Below are positions 33,209 through 44,353 of a stretch of DNA of 64,000 nucleotides, piece by piece. Position 1 is the first letter of the stretch. Every line of letters begins with the position of its first letter. The DNA comes from an uncultured Bartonella sp. (GTDB lineage Bacteria > Pseudomonadota > Alphaproteobacteria > Rhizobiales > Rhizobiaceae): positions 319,214 through 383,213 of the forward strand of contig NZ_CALYPR010000002.1 of assembly GCF_945277285.1 (NCBI RefSeq), in the 5' to 3' direction. The notes below the pieces were generated by a model. It made no database searches. It saw nothing but the letters and a program-made list of their open reading frames with translations, and was not told the origin of the DNA. Position numbers and translations under genes: made by a program.

Positions 33209-34657
33209 CCAATAATTGGCACCTAAAAAACATGTTCTATATTACGATTTTGTGCAGATAAGAACCTTCTTTTTTCAGTTTTGCAACTTTTAGCGAGATA
33301 ACACCTATAATTTAGCCTGAAAATTGATATCTTCCATTTATTCGCCAAGATTTGCCAGAAAATGCCGGGGCAATGTCCCATTAAAATTACGGGAAGAAAT
33401 TAAGTAAGTAACGAGGCAACACGTTTGATGTATCGTGCACTCGTTTTGTTATTGGGGTGTCGTTTTTTATCGTTGATAACCAAGCGGTTTCAATGTTAGT
33501 GAGCCGGTTTTTATCGAGATATTCCGTTGATATAGGAATTTTGTAAAAGGGTTTAATCGACATTCACATCATCGGGTAACAGATAAAACGTCATTTTCTC
33601 CGATCAATTACGCTGGGCTGATCATAAAGGTTCTGCGTTCGAAACATAACAAGCACCAAATATTTGCAGCCTGATTGTTTCATCAAACATATGCAATGCC
33701 GGAGCAAATATAACTGAACTGCGGTTTATTTGTTGATTGGGTCATTGTATTCTCTCTCTGGCGCATAGTGAACTTTGCCAGACATGATGTTAATTTCACT
33801 TGCTCAAGACAACGGGTAAAATTTGTAGATCTATTTCTGAAAATTTAGATCTGTTTTGTAAGAAGTTTTTGAAAAGCGCGAAAGTTTGTGGATATTTTTA
33901 TTGAGAGCAAGTTTAACGATAATGACTTGTTTTCTTTAGCAACTTTGCTCAAAAAAATTGTTTTCCTTGATGCATTTTGAGCCGAATTCAGCCGCTTTTA
34001 TTCAATGCCCTCGGAATAAGGAACGATCTTAATATTCAATGCAAAAACGGCTCCACATCTAAAATTGACGTAGCTGGTAACGCAGACTAATTTTTTGAAG
34101 TGAAAACGATCAGTTATGTCGGTGGCTGTTAGATTGCGTTTTTCAAGAAGTTAAAAAACATGAAGTGGAAAAAAACGGCATCACGCAGAAAAGAAAAATA
34201 TAAAAACAAAAGAACATAGCGACAAAGCCGCGTTTTTTGACCGTTAACAAGAGATTTGTGTAATTAAATAAAACATGTCGTAAATTACGTGAATTCTTTA
34301 TAAAATCATGTGTTTAAGTCAATAGGTTTGATAAAATAGATCCTTAGGATTGGCTGGAATTTGTTTTATAAAGCGAAATGGTGAATGTGCTTGAAAAAAA
34401 CGATATAGCCTATCGCAACACAGAAAAATTCAAAACAGAAAGAATTGTTTACCGGAAGTAAAAATTTTCAAAGTTCGTGCACCAGTTTTTCGGGAAGTTT
34501 TTCACCTGATGTTTTGCGATAACGCAAAAAACTGACAAAGTTTTCGGTAAAATGCAAGAATGTCATAGTTCTGTAAGAATTATGTCGGAAAAGATGAAAA
34601 AGTGATTTTATACAAGGTAAGCTCTCTACAAATTGCTTTTTTGTTTTTAAAACCTAT

Positions 34658-37066
34658 ATGCGCGATTCGTTGTCTGATTTGAGAATGGTAAATCCGTTGA
34701 ATTTTAAAAGTTTGTTTCGAAAAATCTGTTTTGTCTTTGCTTTTGCTGTGGCTGTGCATGCCATGGTTCTGGAAGGTTTTACAGCCTTGGCAGAAGTTGC
34801 CGATGCACAAACGCCACCGGCTACGGACAATGTCGTGTTAAGTCCTGCTGATCTTGTCAAGCAGCAACAAACTGTTGCCAATGGTTATAAGGACCAGTTG
34901 AAAGAACTTTTAAAAAACTATGACGCCGGACAAGATGATGATGGTGTACTGACGGATATTCGCAATAAAGCGCAGGATATCAATGGTAAGATCATCAATA
35001 CAGCACTGCTTTTCCGCTCGCCACTCAACGATATCAATTTGCGGTTGGACCAATTGGGTGAGCCGCAAGACGGCGTGCAGGAAGCAAAAACAGTCACCGA
35101 TGAAAGAAACAATCTGCGCCAGCTCAAGGCCAAGATCAATACGTTGGTTGGTCAGTTGGAAGATAGTTCAATTGATGCTAATCGCCTTGTTGAACGCACA
35201 ATTGCCCAGTCACGCGAACTTTTTGCGAGAACGCTGACACATCGGGTCGAATTTTCTTCGCCGCTTGGTGCCCAGATTGCCCAATCGGCAAAAGATGCCG
35301 GTGCCGACTTTTTCTCGCTGCTTTCTTCGTGGTGGCAATTTGTCTACCAATTCAAGCTGTTATCATTATGTGTTAGCATTTTGATTCCGCTTGTTGTGGC
35401 TTTCATTCTCACGGTTTTCACCCATAAGCTAATCGGCCGCGTCAAACATGAAGCAACAAAAGAAGACGAAGAAGTTTCCTATTTAAAGCGTTTATCATTC
35501 ACATTCGCTGCAACACTTGTTCCAACGATGATATGCGCAATCTTTGTTATTCTTGTTCTGGTATTTTTCCATTATCTCGGAGTTAGCTGGACAAATCTCG
35601 ATCCGGTTTTTCGTTCTGTTGCAGATGTTATCATGTTGGTGTTTTTTATTGCCCGCATGTCTTTTGTCATCCTTTCACCAAGGCTCCCCGAATTTCGGTT
35701 GATGAATATCGCGCCGAGGCCTGCCCGTTTATTGATCGCGCTGCTGACATTATTGGCGCTGGTGATGGGGCTCGATTATTTTTTAAACACCGTCTATCGT
35801 ACCGTTTCCGCACCGCTTTCTCTTGCTATTGCAAAAAGTTTTATTTCGGTCATTCTTGTCGGGATTATTATTCTAGCGATTTCTTTCGTACGTGCGCGCA
35901 CCGACCCTAACGACGATAAGAAAGTAACGGCTTGGCCGCTCTATATCCGTGTTCCGCTGATTGTTGTCGGATTACTGCCAATTTTGACTGCGCTTTCTGG
36001 CTATGTCGGTTTGGCACGTTTTATTTCGCAACAAATCGTTGTCAGTGGCGCTTTTCTTGTTTTGATGTATTTAGGCATACAAACAGCACGGGCAACGGCT
36101 GCCGAAGGGGCTTTTGCAAAAACATTTATTGGCCGGCGTCTGGTTGCACGCTTCAAAATTGACGATGGTACGATGGATCAGCTTGGCCTTGTTGCCGGTA
36201 TTATCCTCAATATAATCGTGATTGTCCTGTGTGTGCCACCCATTATCATGCAATTGGGGTTTTCGGCTGCCGATATACTCTCTGCTTTCATCCATATAAT
36301 GACAGGCTTCGAGATTGGAAATGTCTCGATTTCGCTTGTCGGCATCTTTATCGGTATAATTTTCTTCCTGATAAGCTGGTTTTTGATACGCTGGTTTATC
36401 GGCTGGCTTGATGGTACAGTTCTCGCGCGCGGGAAAGTGGATTCCGGTGTGCGCAATTCCATCCGTACAGTGGTTGGTTATGGTGGCATCGCACTTTCGG
36501 CTTTGATTGGCCTGTCAGCGGCGGGTTTTAATTTAAGCAGTCTGGCATTGATCGCCGGCGGCCTTTCACTCGGCATCGGCTTTGGACTTCAAAATATCGT
36601 CCAGAATTTTGTGTCTGGCCTCATTTTGCTGGCTGAACGGCCTTTTAAAGTAGGCGATTATGTGGAAACTGGAACGACCAGCGGTATTGTCAAGCGCATC
36701 AGTGTGCGGGCAACAGAGGTTGAAACATTCAAACGTCAAACAATTATTGTTCCAAATTCGAGCTTGATTAACAACAATGTCGGCAACTGGACGCATCGAA
36801 ACAAAATAGGCCGTGTTGATGTGACATTTACGGTGCCGGCGATGTCGGATCCCGAACACATTGTCGAAGTGTTAATGGAAACAGCAAATGCCACCGAAGG
36901 TGTCTTGAAAAATCCTAATCCGTGGGTCAGCTTCTCGAGCTTTGATAGCAATAATTTCAACTTCAGTTTGGCAATTTATGTTCCAGATATTACCGCAACA
37001 ATTGATGTGACAAACAGAATCCGTTTTCAGGCTTATAAACGCTTTTCGGATGAAGGAATTACCTGA
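34658..37066 (+). CDS. Large mechanosensitive (MscS) channel with N-terminal DUF3772-type region
   Basis: GGLSLGIGFGLQNIVQNFVSGLILLAERPFKVGDYVETGTTSGIVKRISVRATEVETFKRQTIIVPNSSLI; long N-terminal coiled-coil-like region. Confidence 0.92.
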   Translation: MRDSLSDLRMVNPLNFKSLFRKICFVFAFAVAVHAMVLEGFTALAEVADAQTPPATDNVVLSPADLVKQQQTVANGYKDQLKELLKNYDAGQDDDGVLTDIRNKAQDINGKIINTALLFRSPLNDINLRLDQLGEPQDGVQEAKTVTDERNNLRQLKAKINTLVGQLEDSSIDANRLVERTIAQSRELFARTLTHRVEFSSPLGAQIAQSAKDAGADFFSLLSSWWQFVYQFKLLSLCVSILIPLVVAFILTVFTHKLIGRVKHEATKEDEEVSYLKRLSFTFAATLVPTMICAIFVILVLVFFHYLGVSWTNLDPVFRSVADVIMLVFFIARMSFVILSPRLPEFRLMNIAPRPARLLIALLTLLALVMGLDYFLNTVYRTVSAPLSLAIAKSFISVILVGIIILAISFVRARTDPNDDKKVTAWPLYIRVPLIVVGLLPILTALSGYVGLARFISQQIVVSGAFLVLMYLGIQTARATAAEGAFAKTFIGRRLVARFKIDDGTMDQLGLVAGIILNIIVIVLCVPPIIMQLGFSAADILSAFIHIMTGFEIGNVSISLVGIFIGIIFFLISWFLIRWFIGWLDGTVLARGKVDSGVRNSIRTVVGYGGIALSALIGLSAAGFNLSSLALIAGGLSLGIGFGLQNIVQNFVSGLILLAERPFKVGDYVETGTTSGIVKRISVRATEVETFKRQTIIVPNSSLINNNVGNWTHRNKIGRVDVTFTVPAMSDPEHIVEVLMETANATEGVLKNPNPWVSFSSFDSNNFNFSLAIYVPDITATIDVTNRIRFQAYKRFSDEGIT

Positions 37067-37067
37067 T

Positions 37068-37334
37068 ATGAAAAATTGGTTTCTCGTTTTTTTCTCTTTG
37101 GCATTTTTCGTTTGTCATAACGGCATTGCCGCAACGATTAAAAATACCGATCAGAAAACCCAGTCTCTCGTTGTAACCGAAGGAAGTTCCAGACGGGACG
37201 TTTCGCTGAAAGCCGATCAGACAGTTGATATCTGCCCGAAGGGATGTTTTGTAACTTTTCCCAATGGGGATCGTTTTGCCATCAAAGCAACCGATGCAAT
37301 AGATATTAATGGCAATCGGGCAAGTTTTAAATAG
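37068..37334 (+). CDS. Small exported hypothetical protein
   Basis: MKNWFLVFFSLAFFVCHNGIAATIKNTDQKTQSLVVTEGSSRRDVSLKADQTVDICPKGC; signal peptide, directly follows the mscS-type gene. Confidence 0.65.
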   Translation: MKNWFLVFFSLAFFVCHNGIAATIKNTDQKTQSLVVTEGSSRRDVSLKADQTVDICPKGCFVTFPNGDRFAIKATDAIDINGNRASFK

Positions 37335-37579
37335 TGTAAATTTTGCTACCTTCGTGATTATCGGAAAAGAACAACGTCAAGTGTTTTTCCTGACGGCTTT
37401 TAAAAAACCTCTTCGACTCGGTTGGTACTGATCACAAAGCGACAAAAACATTATGACACTGGACACTTATTGTAAAAGTTACCGTTTTTTTGAAAAAGGC
37501 AGCCCCTTGGCGGGGGAGAACAGCGGATGCACTCGCATTGATCCGGTGACGTTTCATTTCTAAAATTGCTTCAAGTTAT

Positions 37580-37666
37580 TGGTGCGGACGGCGGGACTTG
37601 AACCCGCATGATCTAAAGATCGAGGGATTTTAAGTCCCTAGCGTATACCAATTTCGCCACGTCCGC
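37580..37666 (-). tRNA. tRNA-Leu (TAA)
   Basis: Minus strand GCGGACGTGGCGAAATTGGTATACGCTAGGGACTTAAAATCCCTCGATCTTTAGATCATGCGGGTTCAAGTCCCGCCGTCCGCACCA; long variable arm, loop CTTAAAA. Confidence 0.97.
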
Positions 37667-38427
37667 AGCACTTGCCCTTATAGGGAATGATTATTTAAAT
37701 GTGAAGTCATAATTTTGCATTAATCAAATAACCGGAATGATCCTTATATTTTTGTAAAAAAATAGCTTTTTGAAAATAAGAAAATAAATAAAATCAATAG
37801 TTAATAATGAATTATTAAATTTTACGGGGAGCTTTTTTAGCGCTGTGACTGCCTCTTCCATCGAAGATATGAGAGGTTTGCCATGACTGTTTTGGTTAAT
37901 TCAGTGCTTTGCGCTTTTGTTATGTGACCCATCCTATCATGAAATCATCCTTGGATGACGTCGATAATCTCATCATTTCAAGCTATTTCTAATTTCATTG
38001 TTATTGATAAATTCGAAAAAATTAAAAAATTTTGTTTTAAAATTCTGCTTATTATCTTTAGTAAAATTTGATATCTTTATTATAAATTAAAAACCTAAAA
38101 TATTTTTTTAGTAAAAATAGATTAACATATGTAATGTTTTAAAATATAAATCAATAATTTAATATATTATTGTTCGTAAAACTTATGAATATTATCAATT
38201 AAAATTTAGATATTTTATTTTTAATAGAAGTAACACAGGGATTTTTTTGGAAAAACGATCGATTATTGGTTTTAAAAAACAATATTGGAAAAAAATTTTT
38301 GTTTCTGCCTTTTTGAATGTGAATTTTTGTTGAATAAAATCCAGTTTGTTTTAAGCTGACAAGATAACCTTTTCCCGTTAAAGAAAAGCATCGCGAATTT
38401 TATTGAATAAGGAATGCATTTTATATC

Positions 38428-39696
38428 ATGAGTGAGTTTGTTCAGGATGTCGCTAAAGCTGCCAAAGCTTTGCGCAGTCTTTTTGACGAAACCCCGCTGC
38501 AGCGGAATGAATTTTTAAGCCAAAAATATGATGCAGAAATTTACCTCAAGCGTGAAGATCTGACACCGGTTCGCTCCTATAAAATTCGTGGTGCGTTCAA
38601 TTTTATTTCACAAATGCTCGACAAGGTTGCGCCGGAGGCTGCATTTGTTTGCGCTTCGGCCGGCAATCATGCACAAGGCTTGGCATTTGCATGTCACCAT
38701 TTTCAACGCAAAGGCGTTATCTTTATGCCGGTGACAACACCGCAGCAAAAGATTGACAAGACGCGCACATTTGGCGGCAAATTTATTGAGATACGCTTGA
38801 TTGGTGATACATTCGACCAGTGTTATGCGGCTGCCAAAGCATTTGTTGCCGAGGGTGGCGGGGTTATGGCACCGCCTTTTGACGATAAGCGTATTGTGAC
38901 TGGACAGGCAACTGTCATGTATGAGGCGGCCCAACAGTGGCAAGAGCTTGTTGGCGATCAGAAACCTGATTTGGTCATTATTCCGGTGGGCGGTGGCGGG
39001 CTGGCAAGCGGTATCAGCCATTTTATCCGTGAAAGTGGTTGGACAACAACCCATATCCGTTTTGCCGAACCGGAAGGGGCCGCAAGCCTTTTTACCACTC
39101 TCAAGGAAGGTAAACGCATCAAACTTGACGAGGTTGATACATTTGTTGACGGGGCGGCCGTTGCCCAGATAGGTGAATTGAACTTTGATATGCTTAAAGG
39201 CTTTTCTCCTTTTGATGTTACTATTGTTCCGGAAAATCGCCTTTGCGCGACAATGATCGAGATGCTGAATGTGGAAGGCATTGTGCTTGAGCCGGCTGGC
39301 GGCCTTTCTATCGACGCATTGAAAAGCATTTCCCCGCAAGATTTGAAGGGCAAAAAAGTTCTGCTTATCATTTCTGGCGGAAATTTCGATTTTGAACGTT
39401 TGCCGGAAGTTAAAGAGCGGGCATTGCGCTATCAGGGGCTGAAGAAATATTTTATTTTCCGGTTTCCGCAACGGCCGGGTGCATTACGCGGATTTCTTGA
39501 CCAGTTAGGTCCGGACGATGATGTCGCACGGTTTGAATACTTAAAAAAATCGGCACGCAATTTCGGTTCTGTCCTTATTGCGATTGAAACAAAAAGGTTC
39601 GAGAATTTTGCGGTTCTCGAAGCAAAGTTCAAAGAGCTCGGTTGGGCTTACCGTGACATTACCAATGACAGGGTATTGTTCGATTATATTATTTAA
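38428..39696 (+). CDS. ilvA: Threonine ammonia-lyase (threonine dehydratase)
   Basis: EIYLKREDLTPVRSYKIRGAFNFI PLP-lysine motif, CASAGNHAQGLAFACHH, VGGGGLASGIS, C-terminal ACT-like region. Confidence 0.94.
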   Translation: MSEFVQDVAKAAKALRSLFDETPLQRNEFLSQKYDAEIYLKREDLTPVRSYKIRGAFNFISQMLDKVAPEAAFVCASAGNHAQGLAFACHHFQRKGVIFMPVTTPQQKIDKTRTFGGKFIEIRLIGDTFDQCYAAAKAFVAEGGGVMAPPFDDKRIVTGQATVMYEAAQQWQELVGDQKPDLVIIPVGGGGLASGISHFIRESGWTTTHIRFAEPEGAASLFTTLKEGKRIKLDEVDTFVDGAAVAQIGELNFDMLKGFSPFDVTIVPENRLCATMIEMLNVEGIVLEPAGGLSIDALKSISPQDLKGKKVLLIISGGNFDFERLPEVKERALRYQGLKKYFIFRFPQRPGALRGFLDQLGPDDDVARFEYLKKSARNFGSVLIAIETKRFENFAVLEAKFKELGWAYRDITNDRVLFDYII

Positions 39697-39732
39697 TTTA
39701 ATTGAACGGTTAGATTTAAAAAGGTTGCTCCA

Positions 39733-40263
39733 ATGAAGCTCATTTCTTCGCTTATTTTTACGACAGCATGTGTAGTGTCTGGCAGTGGATTTGCTATTGC
39801 CGGAGAGCTCAATTCAATTCAGAAAGCAGAATTGAACGGTATGGTTGCTGAAATCAACAATGCGGCCGAGCACAAGGATATGAACTTCATTGCCAACAAT
39901 ATGCCGGAACGTCTTTTTAAAGAAATGGCGCGCCGACTGAATATGGATGAAGCCGCCCTGAAACAGAATTTTCTCAAACAACTGGATAGCCAGTTTTCAA
40001 ATCTGCCAGCGGGCGCTTATCATCTTGATGCGGATAAAATAGATTATCGCCAAACATCAAAAGGCATTCCTTATGCACTTGTGCCGACAAGGGTTGAAAC
40101 AAAAGAAACAATTGCCGAATATCCGACATTGGCTATTATTGATAATACCAAATGGCATCTGATCTATGGTGGACAGAAAACCGTGCAAAATCCGGTATTT
40201 CAGGAAATCTATCCTGATTATCAGGATGTGAATATTCCGCAGGAAAAAATCACCCGTAAATAG
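39733..40263 (+). CDS. Exported hypothetical protein
   Basis: Signal peptide MKLISSLIFTTACVVSGSGFAIA; 176-aa ORF; family not recognised. Confidence 0.7.
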   Translation: MKLISSLIFTTACVVSGSGFAIAGELNSIQKAELNGMVAEINNAAEHKDMNFIANNMPERLFKEMARRLNMDEAALKQNFLKQLDSQFSNLPAGAYHLDADKIDYRQTSKGIPYALVPTRVETKETIAEYPTLAIIDNTKWHLIYGGQKTVQNPVFQEIYPDYQDVNIPQEKITRK

Positions 40264-40646
40264 GCTATGATCAGAAATTATATTCTTTGTCATTGTAAGT
40301 TTTGTAAAAATACGCCATCAGAAAGGGTCGGGCGTTGGTTGCACTCGACAAGATGTGGCCAGTAAATAATTGTCTGAATCAATGTATTTTCATTATTCTT
40401 CATGAAAAAGCTGTTGCATTTTTAATGGCGTTGAAGGATAAGGTGTCGTGTGATGCTTGGGTTGGATTGCCAACTTTCTGAAAGGGACTTTGTGGCATCA
40501 TTCACCTTGGTTGAGGTGTTCATTGGTCGCGCAAGTCGCTTACGGTTTTATCCTCAAGCGTTTCGTCCTTGTTTTTGACTGTTTGAGCCTTCCGGTTGCG
40601 CGGAAGCTCAGGATTTAAAAGCCTGCCATATGAATAATGGCTGGCA

Positions 40647-42092
40647 ATGAAAGATTTTATTTTGAAAATACAAAATTCAAATGCCTTCGAGGCATTGGGT
40701 GTATCACCTATTCTTGCTAAAAACCTGCTGAAAGCCGGTATGAATGCGCCAAAGCCCATTCAGGAACAGGCAATTCCGGCGATGCTTGCTGATTGTGATA
40801 TTCTGGGCATTGCGCAAACCGGTTCAGGCAAAACTTTTGCTTTTGGTTTGCCAGTGCTTACCAAAATTCTCTCGATGGGTGACAAACGCCGCCCGAAAAC
40901 AGCGCGTGCATTGATTTTGGCACCAACGCGTGAATTGGCTGTCCAGATTGAAGAAGCCATCCACATGGTTTCCAAGGGAACGCATCTTTCAACTTGCCTT
41001 GTTCTTGGCGGTGTTTCGCGAAACGGCCAGGTCAAACGCATGGCACAGGGTATTGATGTGCTCATTGCCACACCGGGGCGGCTGATGGATTTGGTGCGTG
41101 AAAAAAACATCGATTTATCCGGCACCCATTATCTTGTTCTTGATGAAGCAGACCGGATGTTGGATATGGGCTTTATCAAAGATGTGCGCCAGATCGCGAA
41201 ACTTGTTGATAAAAACCGCCAGACAGCTTTGTTTTCAGCAACGATGCCAAGCGAGATCGAGAAGCTCGCACAGACTTTGCTTCATGATCCGGTTTATATT
41301 GAAGTGGCAAGACAAGGCACAACAGCCGCTGAAATCAATCAGGTGCTGCATACCGTTGATCGGCGTGACAAAAAGGATGTTCTCAACAAGCTTCTTACCA
41401 ACCCATCGCTAAGTTCGGTCATTGTTTTTACACGGACAAAACATGGTGCCGATTCAGTTACAAGAAATCTTGCCAAAACGGGCTATTCGGTTGCTGCCAT
41501 CCATGGTAACAAATCGCAAAATGCGCGGCAAAAGGCATTAAAAGGTTTTCGCGACGGCACGGTGCGCATTCTGGTTGCAACCGATATTGCAGCCCGCGGC
41601 ATTGATGTGCCCGGCATCAGTCACGTTATCAATTACGAGCTTCCCGACGAGGCAGAAAGCTATGTGCACCGGATCGGACGCACCGGCCGCAATGGTGCCC
41701 ATGGCGAAGCCATTACGCTTTATGATGCGAGCATTGAAAGCGCCCGTTTGAAAGCAGTCGAGCGGGTCATCCGGATGAAATTGGTGCGTGAAGATGTGCC
41801 ACCACAATTCGGGCCGCTGCCTGTCAAACCGCACAATGAACAGAAAACCGATGAAGAGAATAAAAAAGGCGGAAGACAAAACAGTCATCGGGTAAAAAAC
41901 AGGCAGCATCATCGCAGACAGTCTTCAGCTGAAAGTGCTGATTTTGGGACATCTGAAGGCCTTAAAACCGTAAAAGCCGGACACAAAAAAGCTCATGTGA
42001 AAGACGATCAGCCGGTGGCCTCAAAAAGAAAAAGGCCAAACAGCCGCAAAAAACCGGTAAGATTTAGAAAATCGGTAAAACGCGCAGCCTAA
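40647..42092 (+). CDS. rhlE: DEAD-box RNA helicase, RhlE-like
   Basis: AQTGSGKTFAFGLPVL, LILAPTRELAVQI, VLDEADRMLDMGF, FSATMP, HRIGRTGRNGAHGEA; basic C-terminal tail. Confidence 0.92.
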   Translation: MKDFILKIQNSNAFEALGVSPILAKNLLKAGMNAPKPIQEQAIPAMLADCDILGIAQTGSGKTFAFGLPVLTKILSMGDKRRPKTARALILAPTRELAVQIEEAIHMVSKGTHLSTCLVLGGVSRNGQVKRMAQGIDVLIATPGRLMDLVREKNIDLSGTHYLVLDEADRMLDMGFIKDVRQIAKLVDKNRQTALFSATMPSEIEKLAQTLLHDPVYIEVARQGTTAAEINQVLHTVDRRDKKDVLNKLLTNPSLSSVIVFTRTKHGADSVTRNLAKTGYSVAAIHGNKSQNARQKALKGFRDGTVRILVATDIAARGIDVPGISHVINYELPDEAESYVHRIGRTGRNGAHGEAITLYDASIESARLKAVERVIRMKLVREDVPPQFGPLPVKPHNEQKTDEENKKGGRQNSHRVKNRQHHRRQSSAESADFGTSEGLKTVKAGHKKAHVKDDQPVASKRKRPNSRKKPVRFRKSVKRAA

Positions 42093-42498
42093 TTTTTATT
42101 TTCCGCTAGCCGGTCAAATTCATTCTGGCTTCTTAAAGGGGAAACGGAATAATGAAACGGCTCACATTGAATAATATTTCTAGCAAATTGATCGCGAAAG
42201 TCCGGGAAAAAATTGATTGTTTTCGAACTTTCGGTTGTACTCATGTAGCTGAAAAAAAATATGGTGGCGAAGAAAATAATTTTTCTTTTGCAAAACGCTA
42301 ACTAAATTGGCAATGGCGGTTGACAGAAAATTTTAACATCGGGAACAAAAATTTTTTGGCATTTTATTTTTCATGAATAGAAATACAATGGAAAGTATTG
42401 CATCATCAAGCGACTCCGCTACTATATTTTTTTGAAATCCTGTCAAAAATCTCATTCGTCTGTTACAGTCAATATTGATCGAAAACCGGAATTTTATC

Positions 42499-43359
42499 AT
42501 GGAAGAACATAGCGAATACATAGTTTCAGCCGATTGGTTAAAATCACGTCTGGGGCAACCTGATCTTTCCGTTCTTGATGCATCGTGGTATTTGCCAGCA
42601 GCAAAACGCAATGGTTTGGAGGAATATAAAAAGGCCCATATTCCGGGAACGGTATTCTTTGATCATGACAAGGTTTGCGACGAAACATCGGGCTTGCCCC
42701 ACACTTTGCCAAGTCCCGAAAAATTTGCCGAATTTGCAAGTAAAATGGGCGTCAATGCTGATGATACGATTGTTGTCTATGACGGGATCGGATTTTTTTC
42801 AGCCCCTCGGGCATGGTGGATGTTTCGTGTGATGGGGGCTAAGCAAGTTTTTGTCCTTGATGGCGGTTTTGCCAATTGGCAAAAAAAACACTATCCGGTA
42901 ACAAGTGAACCGACAAAAATCAAAAATGCGTTTTTTAAAGTCAATTATGACGCTGACAAGGTCGTTCTGATTGATGAAATGCGCCGCCTTGTCGACGGCG
43001 AAGAAATGCAGGTTGCCGATGCGCGCGGGCATAAACGGTTTTTTGGCGAAGAAGCCGAGCCAAGACCGGGAATGCGTTCGGGCCATATGCCGGGTGCCCA
43101 TAATATTCCGGCAACAACTTTATCCGTTGAAGGTAATTTCAAAGACTTAAGTCAAATTAAGACAATTTTTAAAGATGCCGGTATCAATGTTGCTGCGCCA
43201 GTTGTAACAACCTGCGGGTCAGGTGTAACGGCAGCGGTGCTGGCATTAGCGTTAGAATCTTTAGGTAATCACAATGTAAGGCTTTACGATGGCTCATGGA
43301 GCGAATGGGGTTCTAAAAAAGATACGCCAGTTGTTACGGGCAATGATAGGAACAGATAG
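42499..43359 (+). CDS. sseA: 3-mercaptopyruvate/thiosulfate sulfurtransferase
   Basis: Two rhodanese domains: VLDASWYLPAAKRNGLEEYKKAHIPGTVFFD...VADARGHKRFFGEEAEPRPGMRSGHMPGAHNIP...TTCGSGVTAAVLALALE. Confidence 0.93.
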   Translation: MEEHSEYIVSADWLKSRLGQPDLSVLDASWYLPAAKRNGLEEYKKAHIPGTVFFDHDKVCDETSGLPHTLPSPEKFAEFASKMGVNADDTIVVYDGIGFFSAPRAWWMFRVMGAKQVFVLDGGFANWQKKHYPVTSEPTKIKNAFFKVNYDADKVVLIDEMRRLVDGEEMQVADARGHKRFFGEEAEPRPGMRSGHMPGAHNIPATTLSVEGNFKDLSQIKTIFKDAGINVAAPVVTTCGSGVTAAVLALALESLGNHNVRLYDGSWSEWGSKKDTPVVTGNDRNR

Positions 43360-43360
43360 C

Positions 43361-43882
43361 ATGCCACATTTTCTCAAATCCCGTGTCACACATCTGGAAA
43401 TGTATGAACGTCCGCAAATTAGGGTGCCATCGCCACTCAATATGCAAGTTGCAATTATGCGCGCTTATCAAATGCCGGTGCATTTTTATCGCTATCTTTA
43501 TGAGCAGATCGGCAAACAACACCATTGGAATGTGCGTCGCAAAATGACTGATGAGGCATTGAAAGATCTCATTCAATCTGAAAATACTGTGGTGCAAATC
43601 CTCTATATTGGTGGTTGTCCGGCAGGTTTTGCAGAAACAAATTTGAAAGAGTTGCCAAAGTCTGCCGAAATTGTCTATTTCGGTTTGGTGCCTGATTATC
43701 AGGGCAGAGGATTGTCCTATTTCTTTTTCAACGAGGTTTTGCATTCTGCATGGGATGCTAATCCTGAAAAGGTCATTATTCAAACCAATACATTGGATAG
43801 CCCGCGAGCGTTACAATTGTACCAGAAGAGCGGATTTACCCCTGTAAGTTATAATGACGTGATGATCGAGCGCTGGGAATAA
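43361..43882 (+). CDS. GNAT family N-acetyltransferase
   Basis: EIVYFGLVPDYQGRGLSYFFFNEVL...VIIQTNTLDSPRALQLYQKSGFTPV. Confidence 0.9.
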   Translation: MPHFLKSRVTHLEMYERPQIRVPSPLNMQVAIMRAYQMPVHFYRYLYEQIGKQHHWNVRRKMTDEALKDLIQSENTVVQILYIGGCPAGFAETNLKELPKSAEIVYFGLVPDYQGRGLSYFFFNEVLHSAWDANPEKVIIQTNTLDSPRALQLYQKSGFTPVSYNDVMIERWE

Positions 43883-44059
43883 ACTTTTAAAAACGCAGTT
43901 CTCAATGCGCTTGAAATTTTATCGCTTTATCAAAGTCGTTACAGCGATCAACCTAGCGGTATGACCGCTTGGTTGTTTTTTCAAACTCGTCAAAACTATC
44001 ATCTAGCTGTAAATATTTTTTAAACCGTGTTGACGTTTTTCAGGATAAGCGAAACGGTT

Positions 44060-44255
44060 CTTTCTGTTGTGGTTCTCTTATGCCTGATCGGCCAAGAGCT
44101 AAGAGGGAATTCGGTGGGGATGTTAAATCATCCGGTTCCGAAGCTGCCCCCGCAACTGTAAACGGCTAGCTGAAATTCTTTATACCACTGGAATATTTTC
44201 CGGGAAGGTGAACTGAGGCGTTTATCCGTGAGCCAGGAGACCTGCCATGACAAAT
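44060..44255 (+). promoter_or_regulatory. Cobalamin (adenosylcobalamin) riboswitch
   Basis: Conserved core AAGCTGCCCCCGCAACTGTAA (44140-44161) and B12-box-like GAGCCAGGAGACCTGCC (44230-44246), ~100 nt upstream of metE. Confidence 0.93.
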
Positions 44256-44353
44256 ATTGTCCACGGGCGGGGTGTCCCGGTTAGGCACTTCTTGAGATCG
44301 TCTTGATCTCTTGAGAGTCTACGCACTCTTCGCTCCCTTTATAGGGTAGAATT

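Noticed and set aside
37700-38400. Very AT-rich region considered as a replication origin or partition site
   Set aside because: No clear DnaA-box cluster or characteristic neighbouring genes; AT-rich intergenic DNA is common in this genome (e.g. 56040-56260).
38608-39471. 287-aa antisense ORF inside ilvA
   Set aside because: Shadow ORF of a conserved gene; no domain-like pattern.
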